A stretch of DNA of 64,000 nucleotides, from NCBI GenBank assembly GCA_039028635.1, contig JBCCHV010000031.1, forward strand, positions 1 to 64,000, written 5' to 3'. Positions 30,973 to 37,905 of the stretch are shown in pieces. Numbering within the stretch: position 1 is the first letter of the stretch; every line of letters begins with the position of its first letter. A program made the translations under genes and the position numbers. The notes under the pieces were generated by a model. That model had not been told where the DNA came from and ran no database searches. It saw nothing but the letters and a program-made list of their open reading frames with translations. This stretch comes from Acidobacteriota bacterium (lineage in GTDB: Bacteria > Acidobacteriota > Thermoanaerobaculia > Multivoradales > JBCCEF01).

Positions 30973-32106
30973 TTACAGGTTGCCGCGGCGAGCCTGCTCG
31001 AGCTCGATGGCCTCGAAGAGGGCCTTGAAGTTGCCCTTGCCGAACCCCCGGCTGCCCTTGCGCTGGATGATCTCGAAGAACAGCGTCGGCCGATCGACCA
31101 CCGGCTTGGTGAAGATCTGCAGCAAATAGCCGTCCTCGTCACGGTCGACCAGGATGCCGAGCTGGCGAATCGCCTCGACGGCTTCGTCGATGTCGCCGAC
31201 GCGCGAAGGCAGCTCGTCGTAGTAGGTGTCCGGCACGGTGAGGAACTCGATGCCGTTGGCGCGCATCTTCTCCACCGTCGTCAGGATGTCGCCGGTGAGC
31301 ATGGCGATGTGCTGCACGCCGGGACCGTTGTAGTAGTCCAGGTACTCGTCGATCTGGCTCTTCTTGCGGCCTTCGGCGGGCTCGTTGATGGGGAACTTGA
31401 TCACCTGGCGATCGTCCGACATCACGATGCTCATCAGCGCCGAGTACTCGGTGGAGATGTCCTCGTCGTCGAAGGTGATGTAGCGCTCGAAGCCGAGGAC
31501 GTTGCTATACCAGTCGGCCCATTCGTTCATCTTGCCGAGCTCGACGTTGCCCACCATGTGGTCCATCAGCACCAGGCCGACGCTCTCCCCGGCGACCGGC
31601 TTGGACACGAAGCCGGGCATGAAGGGGCCGTCGTAGCCCTTGTTCGAGATCAGCGAGTGCACCGTGTCGCCGTAGGTGTGGATGACGGCGCGACGCAGGG
31701 TGCCGTGCTCGTCCGTCAGGTCGTGGGGCTCCGCCGCCGCCTTGGCGCCGCGGGCAAGGGCTTCGGCGAAGGCCTGATCGGCGTCTTCGACCTCGAAGGC
31801 GATGTCCTTGACCCCGTCGCCGTGCTTGACCAAGTGCTCGTTGATCGGGTGCTCCGCCGACATCGGCGTGGTCAGGATCAGGCGGGCCTTCTTCTGCTCG
31901 AGAACGTAGGAGGTGACCTCCCGCGAGCCGGTTTCGAGGCCGCGATAGGCGGACTGCGAGAAGCCGAAGGCGTCGCGGTAGTAGAAGGACGACTGCTTGG
32001 CGTTGCCGACCCACATTTCGACGTGGTGCAAACGCTTCAGCCCGAGAGGATTCCTCAGGGCCTTCTTCTCTTGAGCGGACGTGCGGGGCTCAGCAACAAC
32101 GGTCAT
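30973..32106 (-). CDS. hppD: 4-Hydroxyphenylpyruvate dioxygenase
   Basis: The 377-residue non-heme iron enzyme converts 4-hydroxyphenylpyruvate to homogentisate. It has two vicinal-oxygen-chelate halves: N-terminal ([30 protein letters not shown]) and C-terminal catalytic ([41 protein letters not shown]). The iron ligands are His in DHMVGN, His in VQHIAM and Glu in FFEIIQ. Start: GGAGG lies eight bases before the ATG at 32106 (MTVVAEP). The upstream 228 bp is shared with the divergent marR gene and contains a palindrome at 32272, so MarR control is likely. Confidence 0.96.
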   Translation of the reverse strand: MTVVAEPRTSAQEKKALRNPLGLKRLHHVEMWVGNAKQSSFYYRDAFGFSQSAYRGLETGSREVTSYVLEQKKARLILTTPMSAEHPINEHLVKHGDGVKDIAFEVEDADQAFAEALARGAKAAAEPHDLTDEHGTLRRAVIHTYGDTVHSLISNKGYDGPFMPGFVSKPVAGESVGLVLMDHMVGNVELGKMNEWADWYSNVLGFERYITFDDEDISTEYSALMSIVMSDDRQVIKFPINEPAEGRKKSQIDEYLDYYNGPGVQHIAMLTGDILTTVEKMRANGIEFLTVPDTYYDELPSRVGDIDEAVEAIRQLGILVDRDEDGYLLQIFTKPVVDRPTLFFEIIQRKGSRGFGKGNFKALFEAIELEQARRGNL

Positions 32107-32271
32107 CGGCATATCCTCCATCGTTCGGCCGAACCGTTCGTCGGGTCCGGCTGGTCTGGCCTGGTCGACTCGCTCGGCGCCCAATTCTTCGGAGTCGCGG
32201 TTTGCGCTGCTGACGAGCCGTGATGTCGGGGGCGGGAATGAGCTTTCGTCCCCGCGTCGGAGATGATATAT

Positions 32272-32283
32272 ACCATGAATGGT
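32272..32283. promoter_or_regulatory. Candidate MarR operator in the hppD-marR divergent region
   Basis: ACCATGAATGGT (ACCAT, GA, ATGGT) is an inverted repeat in an AT-rich patch (32261-32300) that contrasts with the GC-rich flanks. It lies 52 bp upstream of the marR start. Palindromes of this size are typical MarR-family sites, and the location allows control of both the hppD operon and marR itself. Confidence 0.5.
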
Positions 32284-32334
32284 TATGAAGGTAAACTATT
32301 TTCGAACCCAGACCGACTCCGGTACACTCGGTCC

Positions 32335-32784
32335 ATGGAGCACGCCCCTCAGCCGGCGGCCGATCTCGGACTGCTGCGCGATCTCGTCGGTTTCAACCTC
32401 CGCCTCACCTACAACCGGGCGGCGCTCCTGTTCAGCAAGGCATTCGCAGACCTCGACCTGGCTCCGATCCAGTTCGCGGCCCTCGAGTTCATCGCCAACA
32501 ATCCCGAGTGCAGCCAGAAGGACATCGCTTGCCATATCGGAACCGCTCCGTCGGCCCTGGTCTCGCCCCTCGAGCGCCTCGAGAAGCGCGGCTGGATTCA
32601 GCGCCTCCGGGGAGCCGCCGATCGGCGACGAGCCCGCGTCTCCCTTTCCGCCACCGGCAAGCGCCAGGTGGTCGAGATCGAGCGCCGCATCCGAGAGGTC
32701 GATCGCGAGCTGGTCTCTGGCCTGCCGGCGGAAAAGCAGCGCCAACTCCTCGCCCTGCTGCAGGACCTCGCCGACACCCTCTGA
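32335..32784 (+). CDS. MarR-family transcriptional regulator of the homogentisate genes
   Basis: The 149-residue regulator has the MarR winged-helix layout: an N-terminal dimerisation helix (LLRDLVGFNLRLTYNRAALL), a helix-turn-helix (CSQKDIACHIGTAPSALVSP), a wing with the DRRRARVSLS motif and a C-terminal helix (EKQRQLLALLQDLADTL). Lying divergent to hppD and just upstream of fahA, it probably senses a pathway intermediate such as homogentisate or 4-hydroxyphenylpyruvate and represses both arms (inference from position). Start: ATG at 32335, though in-frame starts exist at 32263 and 32278 within the operator region. Confidence 0.88.
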   Translation: MEHAPQPAADLGLLRDLVGFNLRLTYNRAALLFSKAFADLDLAPIQFAALEFIANNPECSQKDIACHIGTAPSALVSPLERLEKRGWIQRLRGAADRRRARVSLSATGKRQVVEIERRIREVDRELVSGLPAEKQRQLLALLQDLADTL

Positions 32785-32831
32785 TCCATCGCTCCGCCCG
32801 CGTCGGGCGGACTAGAAGCAGGAGCCATGTC

Positions 32832-33701
32832 GTGAACTCGACCTACAGCCAAGGTCTCCTCGACGGCCTGATCGACTACGCCGGCCTGTTTCCGCCGGCT
32901 TCCCTCGACCTCGCCACGGTGGTCGCCAACTACGCCTCCTATCGCCAAGGCCCCCGGCGCCCCCTGCTCGGTCGTCTGGTGGTGCCGGCGGCCCGAGTTT
33001 CGGAGCTGATCTCGTACCTGCCGGCGGGCATCACGTCTCCCTGGGAGCTCAGCGTCCTGGTGGGGCGCGACGTCGCCGCCGGCGTCGCCACTCTGCGCCG
33101 CGCCCTCGCCGGTCGCTCGGACCTGGTGGTCACCGCCCTCGAAGCCATCGCCGAAGAGCCGACAGATTTCGCGGTGAAGGTCGACGAGGGCTGGGAGGTG
33201 TTCTACGAGATCGATCACCGGCAGGATCCGCGAGAGCTGATCGCGGCCGCCGCAGGCCACCGACGAGCCGTCAAGATTCGCACCGGCGGCGTGGTCCCCG
33301 ACGCCATCCCGCAGCGCTCCGAGGTCGCCCGATTCCTCACCGCTTGCCGCGACCAGCAGGTGGCCTTCAAGGCCACCGCCGGACTCCATCACCCATTCCC
33401 CGGCAGCTATGCCTTGACCTATGAAGAGGGCAGCGACCGGGCCGTGATGCACGGCTTCGTCAACGTGTTCTTCGCCGCCGCTCTGCTCTGGCATCGTCGC
33501 ATCGACGAAGCTGGAGTAGCGGACCTCCTGGCCCAGTCCGGCTCCCCGACCTGGAGCGAGGCGGCCGGCCGCCTCGACTGGCAGAGCTGGAGCCTCGGCG
33601 AAGCCGAGCTCGCCGAAGCGCGCCAGCACTTCGCTCGCTCCTTCGGCTCCTGTTCCTTCACCGAACCCATCGAATCCCTCGAAAGGAGTGGCTTGCTGTG
33701 A
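32832..33701 (+). CDS. Conserved-looking unknown protein translationally coupled to fahA
   Basis: The 289-residue protein is not a family I can name. It opens with QGLLDGLIDYAGLFPPASLD and has LGRLVVPAARVSEL. An alternating beta/alpha pattern follows, with VKIRTGGVVPDAIP, VAFKATAGLHHPFPG, AVMHGFVNVFFAAALLW and a C-terminal SFGSCSFTEPIESL. The KIRTGG and FKATAGLHHP strand ends resemble the lysine-bearing strands of TIM-barrel aldolases, but this is only a resemblance. Start: GTG at 32832, eight bases after CAGGAG. Its TGA overlaps the fahA GTG (GTGA). It stands where maleylacetoacetate isomerase (maiA) would be expected and shows no GST fold, so a pathway role is likely but undefined. Confidence 0.7.
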   Translation: MNSTYSQGLLDGLIDYAGLFPPASLDLATVVANYASYRQGPRRPLLGRLVVPAARVSELISYLPAGITSPWELSVLVGRDVAAGVATLRRALAGRSDLVVTALEAIAEEPTDFAVKVDEGWEVFYEIDHRQDPRELIAAAAGHRRAVKIRTGGVVPDAIPQRSEVARFLTACRDQQVAFKATAGLHHPFPGSYALTYEEGSDRAVMHGFVNVFFAAALLWHRRIDEAGVADLLAQSGSPTWSEAAGRLDWQSWSLGEAELAEARQHFARSFGSCSFTEPIESLERSGLL

Positions 33702-34999
33702 GCTACACCGTCGACCATACCCACGATCCCGACCGTCGAAGCTGGATCGAGTCGGCCCACGGGGCCGGAGACTTCCCGCTCCAAAACCTCCCGCTGGGTG
33801 TCTTCTCGACCAGCAACCAAGAGAAACGCCTCGGCGTCGCCATCGGTGACGAGATCCTCGATCTCACCGCCGTCGCCGCCACCGGCCTGCTGAAGGCAGA
33901 GCTCGCCATGGCCTGCCGCGGCACCGACCTCAACGGCCTGATGGCCTTGCCGGCAAAGTCGCGCCGAGCCCTGCGGCACCGCCTCTTCGAGCTGTTGGTG
34001 GACGACGCCGACGAGTCCTTTCGAGGCGCCGTCGGCCCCCTCCTGTTGCCTTCCCGGGACGCCGAGCTCCACCTGCCGGCCGAAGTCGGCGACTACACCG
34101 ACTTCTACGCTTCGGTGTTCCACGCCACCAACGTCGGCAAGCTCTTTCGGCCCGACAATCCGCTGCTGCCCAACTACAAGCACATCCCGATCGGCTACCA
34201 CGGCCGTTCGTCGTCGCTGGTGGCGAGCGGCCAGGCGATCCATCGCCCCCACGGCCAGAGCAAGGCGCCGGACGCCACCGAGCCCAGCTTCGGCCCCAGC
34301 CGCCTCCTCGACTACGAGCTCGAGGTCGGCATCTTCGTCGGCCCCGGCAACGACCTCGGCACCATCATCGACCTCGCCGATGCCCACCAGCACTTCTTCG
34401 GCCTCTGCCTGCTCAACGACTGGTCGGCACGCGACATCCAAGGCTGGGAGTACCAACCCCTCGGTCCCTTCCTCGGCAAGAGCTTCGCCTCCAGCCTGTC
34501 GCCTTGGGTGGTGACGGCGGAAGCCCTGGCGCCCTATCGCGGCCCGGTCTTCGAGCGCCCTGGGGGCGATCCTCGCCCGTTGCCCTATCTGTTCTCCGAT
34601 CGCGAGCAAGCGCATGGCGGCATCGATCTCACCGTCGAAGCCTGGCTGCAGACCGCCCAGATGGCGGCCGAAGGCCACGAGCCGGTGCGCCTGAGCGCCG
34701 CGAGCTTCCGAGATCTTTACTGGACGACGGGGCAGATGATCACCCACCACGCCAGCAACGGCTGCAACCTCCGGCCCGGTGACCTGCTGGGCAGCGGCAC
34801 CGTCTCCGGGGCCTCTGCCGAGAGCCGCGGCTGCCTGCTCGAGATCACGCAGCGCGGCAAGCACCCGGTCGAGCTGCCCAGCGGCGAGGAGCGCCGATTC
34901 CTCCAGGACGGCGACGAAGTCATCCTGCGCGGCTTCTGTGAGGCGCCGGATCGCGTGCGGATCGGCTTCGGCGAGTGCCGCGGCAAGATCGTCGGATAG
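33698..34999 (+). CDS. fahA: Fumarylacetoacetase
   Basis: The 433-residue hydrolase splits fumarylacetoacetate to fumarate and acetoacetate, the last step of tyrosine degradation. An SH3-like N-terminal domain (about 1-120) precedes the catalytic domain. That domain has DYTDFYASVFHATNVG (metal Asp and the catalytic His), IPIGYHGRSSS, LDYELEVGIFVG (two metal Glu), LLNDWSARDIQ and the GSGTVSG loop. All are standard for eukaryote-type FAH. Start: GTG at 33698, overlapping the previous stop by 4 bp, with AAAGGAG nine bases upstream. The acetoacetate produced is the substrate of the synthetase at 27683-29680. Confidence 0.96.
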   Translation: MSYTVDHTHDPDRRSWIESAHGAGDFPLQNLPLGVFSTSNQEKRLGVAIGDEILDLTAVAATGLLKAELAMACRGTDLNGLMALPAKSRRALRHRLFELLVDDADESFRGAVGPLLLPSRDAELHLPAEVGDYTDFYASVFHATNVGKLFRPDNPLLPNYKHIPIGYHGRSSSLVASGQAIHRPHGQSKAPDATEPSFGPSRLLDYELEVGIFVGPGNDLGTIIDLADAHQHFFGLCLLNDWSARDIQGWEYQPLGPFLGKSFASSLSPWVVTAEALAPYRGPVFERPGGDPRPLPYLFSDREQAHGGIDLTVEAWLQTAQMAAEGHEPVRLSAASFRDLYWTTGQMITHHASNGCNLRPGDLLGSGTVSGASAESRGCLLEITQRGKHPVELPSGEERRFLQDGDEVILRGFCEAPDRVRIGFGECRGKIVG

Positions 35000-35004
35000 C
35001 TCGA

Positions 35005-35037
35005 CGCTGAGAAAGTCCCAGAGCGGCTTTCTCAGCG
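35005..35037 (+). terminator. Hairpin after fahA
   Basis: An 11-bp perfect stem (35005-35015 CGCTGAGAAAG with 35027-35037) begins six bases after the fahA stop. No T-run follows. Its GCTGAGAAAG arms resemble the inner hairpin of the 12951-13199 element (GCTGAAAAAG), so it may be a repeat-derived terminator. Confidence 0.55.
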
Positions 35038-35147
35038 ACTCCCCCACCTTCCCCGGGCGCCTTCGGACTCCCATCAGGGCTGCCCGAGCGCCCCCCTGCG
35101 CGAACGGCCAGATCTCGGCCCCGTTCGACGGGATCCTGTTCAAAAAA

Positions 35148-35161
35148 ACAGCGATCGCTGT
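35148..35161. promoter_or_regulatory. Perfect 14-bp palindrome upstream of the sigma-54 activator
   Basis: ACAGCGATCGCTGT is a perfect inverted repeat between an A7 run and an AT-rich patch, about 100 bp upstream of the preferred GTG start. It is a plausible autoregulatory or enhancer-type binding site for the downstream regulator. Confidence 0.45.
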
Positions 35162-35262
35162 AACAAACACAATTGCGAATCCGCCTATCTCATTTCAAGA
35201 GAGCGCTGGATCTTCCCTGGGCCGATCACCGGCCTGCCGAGATACGCCGAAAGGGCTTCGTC

Positions 35263-36267
35263 GTGAGTCACGACAATGTTCGATCTCGCCTGCGCAAAGC
35301 GCTGGGGTTGGGCGAGCTCGTCGGTCAGAGCCGCAGCTTTCTCGACGAGGTCGAGAAGTTACCGGCGGTCGCCGCCTGCGATGCTGGAGTGCTGATTCGC
35401 GGCGAGACGGGAACCGGCAAGGAGCTCTTCGCCCGCGCCGTCCACCTGCTGAGCCCGCGAGCGAGCGGCCCCTTCGTGCCGATCAACTGCGGGGCCATTC
35501 CGATGGAGCTGGTGGAGAACGAGCTCTTCGGCCACGCCCGCGCCGCCTTCACCGGCGCCGACCGCGCCACCCACGGCCTGATCTCGGAGGCCGAAGGCGG
35601 CACTCTGTTTCTGGACGAGATCGACTCCCTCCCGCTCGCCGCCCAGGTCAAGCTGCTGCGTTTTCTCGAGCAGAAAGAGTACCGCCGACTGGGCTCGGCA
35701 CGTTTACGACGGGCCGATCTGCGCGTGGTCGCCGCCAGCAACTGCGACCTCCAGGACCGTTTGGCGAAGGGCACCTTTCGCAGCGACCTCTACTACCGCC
35801 TCAATGTCGTGCAGCTCGACCTACCACCGCTACGCGATCGCTGCGGTGACATCTTGCTCCTGGCGGAGCACTTCCTGGAGCGCTATCGCAGTTCCAGCGG
35901 CGCGGCGATTCACGAATTCGCACCGGAGGCGGCCCAGAAGCTGCTCACCTATCGCTGGCCCGGCAACGTCCGCGAGCTCGAAAACGTCGTCCAGCGCGCC
36001 GTCATCCTCAACGCCGGCTCCGCCGCCTCGATTCGCAGTCGCGACCTGGTGCTCGAAGCGGCCGCGGCCAGCCAGGTTTCCTTTCAGGCCGCCAAGAGCC
36101 GGGTCGTCGCCGAGTTCGAGCGCCAGTACCTGGAAAGCATGCTCTCGAGCTGCGGAGGCAACGTCAGCCATGCCGCCCGCACCGCGCGCAAAGACCGCCG
36201 CTCCTTCTTTGAGCTGATCCGGAAGCACAACATCGATCCCAACCGCTTCCGGCGTTCGGTCTCCTGA
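35263..36267 (+). CDS. Sigma-54-dependent activator without a receiver domain
   Basis: The 334-residue regulator consists almost only of an AAA+ domain and a DNA-binding tail. Walker A is RGETGTGKELF, Walker B GGTLFLDEID, and arginine fingers lie in FRSDLYYRLNVVQLDLPPLR. The sigma-54 contact loop reads AAFTGA rather than GAFTGA. The C-terminal Fis-type helix-turn-helix is VSHAARTARKDRRSFFELIR. Only about 30 residues precede the AAA+ domain, so it has no phosphorylation receiver and may be constitutively active or controlled by a partner (PspF-like). Start: GTG at 35263 is preferred; a TTG at 35173 would add 30 basic residues. No sigma-54 target promoter was recognised nearby. Confidence 0.85.
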   Translation: MSHDNVRSRLRKALGLGELVGQSRSFLDEVEKLPAVAACDAGVLIRGETGTGKELFARAVHLLSPRASGPFVPINCGAIPMELVENELFGHARAAFTGADRATHGLISEAEGGTLFLDEIDSLPLAAQVKLLRFLEQKEYRRLGSARLRRADLRVVAASNCDLQDRLAKGTFRSDLYYRLNVVQLDLPPLRDRCGDILLLAEHFLERYRSSSGAAIHEFAPEAAQKLLTYRWPGNVRELENVVQRAVILNAGSAASIRSRDLVLEAAAASQVSFQAAKSRVVAEFERQYLESMLSSCGGNVSHAARTARKDRRSFFELIRKHNIDPNRFRRSVS

Positions 36268-36301
36268 CCCATCCGTTCTCGCGGGGAGCCAGGCCACCAA
36301 G

Positions 36302-36460
36302 CCCGAGATCGAAAAGGCGCGGGAAACGGCGAGGCGGCCAGGCTGCGCTCGGATCGCCGAACGCCCCCTCCCTTCTAGAGAGGGGACAAGCTTGCCAAAC
36401 CCCGAGATGGGAATTGCGCGGGAAACGGCGAGACGGGGTGGCTGCGCTTGGGTCGCCGAA
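36302..36460. repeat. Tandem-spaced 60-bp direct repeat pair (36302-36361, 36401-36460)
   Basis: Two 60-bp segments 99 bp apart match at about 50 of 60 positions, with the shared core CGCGGGAAACGGCGAG. They lie in the 787-bp gene-free gap between the sigma-54 activator and the AlkD-like gene. The reading frames over them are low-complexity and differ between copies, so I consider the repeat noncoding. Confidence 0.7.
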
Positions 36461-36648
36461 CTCGCCCCACCGGAATCGTGGACGCGTGGCTAACGCGCCG
36501 ACCAAGACCCCTTCCGCGCACGACCTCTTCCTGCTCGAACACAGCGACCCAATGCTCGTCCACCCCGCCTCGCCTCACCGACCATCGGGGCCGCATCGAA
36601 GACGTCAAGACCACCATCAACCCGACCCCGGCCGCTCTCGAAAAAGTC

Positions 36649-37019
36649 GGTCCCAGGCAGCCTCGGGCCAGCGAGCACTCGAGGGCGACTGTCTGAGCAG
36701 AAGAGACTGCGAAACGGAGAACCAACTCACCCAAGAATCCAGCCCGCGAAAGCGGAAACCTACCGGCGAGTTTCGCCCTCGAAGCGCAGCGGACCGAGGA
36801 TGCCCACACGGAACCCCGAACCAACCACAACCAGCAACCCCCGGTCGGCGATACCTCAAAGGTCCCAGGCAGCCTCGGGCCAGCGAGCACTCGAGGGCGA
36901 CTGTCTGAGCAGAAGAGACTGCGAAACGGAGAACCAACTCACCCAAGAATCCAGCCCGCGAAAGCGGAGACCGCCCTGCGAGTTTCGCCCTCGAAGCGCA
37001 GCGGACCGAGGATGCCCAC
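36649..37019. repeat. 159-bp direct repeat pair (36649-36807 and 36861-37019)
   Basis: The two copies match at 155 of 159 positions with no gaps, separated by 53 bp. Each runs from GGTCCCAGGCAGCCTCGG to GGACCGAGGATGCCCAC, and all four mismatches fall in one 9-base stretch (36757-36765). Frames on both strands stay open but encode nothing I recognise. High identity suggests recent duplication or gene conversion. The rest of the 36268-37054 gap contains only the 60-bp pair described separately. Confidence 0.9.
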
Positions 37020-37054
37020 CACCACCAAAGGCCCGCAGGGCAAGAAACTCAGTC

Positions 37055-37735
37055 CTACTTGAGCTTCTTCTGCAGCCGCTCGTGGGTCAGGAGCGCCAAC
37101 ACATCGGGCACCTTGCAGGTGGTCTCGCCATAGTCGACATCGACCGCCCCGATGCGCCGGGCGGCCTCGACGGCGGCCTCGTTGACCGCCTTGCTGCGAC
37201 TACCGATGCCCCACAGGGCGACATTCATGGCGTCCTTCGTCCAGTTCGGCGCCTGGTGAACCTCACGCTCGATCTGCTCGATATAGGAAAAGAGCTCCTC
37301 GTCGCTCACTCCCTTGCCGGACTTGCCGAGCTCTCCGAGAAGAACCCAGCCGGAGCGGCGCGTGAACTCGCCGTCGCTGGCGATCCAGGGGGCCACCTTC
37401 TCGCCCGCGAACTTGGTCTTGGCCACCAGCACCGAGCACACCTTGTCCGACAGATCCCAGAACCCCGCCTCGCCAACCCAACGGTCCGCCTGCTCCGCAT
37501 CCATCGCCTTGGCCACCTCGACAAAGGTCGCGAGCAACCGCGCGTCGTGGTTGCCCGTCTCCCACAGAGCCAAGGCCAGCTCGTGGTCCTTCCCCAAGGT
37601 CTTGGCGTACTTCTTGACCGCTCCCAAAGCAACGCCGAAGTAGTTGCTGGTGTCCATGCCCATCTTCGACCAGCTCGACAAAGTCCGCTCGTCGGCCATT
37701 CCTTCGAGCTCGGTGAGAATCTCTTTCGTATTCAA
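37055..37735 (-). CDS. DNA alkylation repair protein (AlkD-like HEAT-repeat glycosylase)
   Basis: The 226-residue protein has the AlkD family pattern: LNTKEILTELEGMADERT, NYFGVALGAVKKYAKTLG, HELALALWETGNHDARLLAT, then HEAT-type helices with VGEAGFWDLSDKV and DAMNVALWGIGSRSKA. Members excise bulky or cationic alkylated bases such as 3-methyladenine. Start: a TTG at 37735 has GGGAGG eight bases upstream and gives the usual family N-terminus; an ATG at 37777 would add 14 residues and has no clear ribosome site. ogt, another alkylation-damage gene, lies 5 kb away. Confidence 0.85.
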   Translation of the reverse strand: MNTKEILTELEGMADERTLSSWSKMGMDTSNYFGVALGAVKKYAKTLGKDHELALALWETGNHDARLLATFVEVAKAMDAEQADRWVGEAGFWDLSDKVCSVLVAKTKFAGEKVAPWIASDGEFTRRSGWVLLGELGKSGKGVSDEELFSYIEQIEREVHQAPNWTKDAMNVALWGIGSRSKAVNEAAVEAARRIGAVDVDYGETTCKVPDVLALLTHERLQKKLK

Positions 37736-37905
37736 GGCCTCGGCCTCCCTGGTTGATGGCGCGAATTTCCGCGGCATCCTAGCGATCCCAAGCAGTGGTG
37801 GGCTTCTCCCAAACCAGCATCCCTTCGATCGCGCAGTTCAAGAAGCGAGCGAAGACCGGTAGATTTTGGGTGAAAAGCCAGTCCAAAGACGGGCGGCGCT
37901 GTCCG

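Noticed and set aside
36375-36946. Open frames of 110-170 codons on both strands over the repeats at 36.4-36.9 kb
   Set aside because: They span direct repeats, have no ribosome site or known domain, and both strands are open at once, which is common in high-GC noncoding DNA.
36649-37019. The 159-bp repeats as an insertion sequence or integrated phage end
   Set aside because: There are no inverted ends, no transposase or integrase frame, and the copies are direct with a short spacer.
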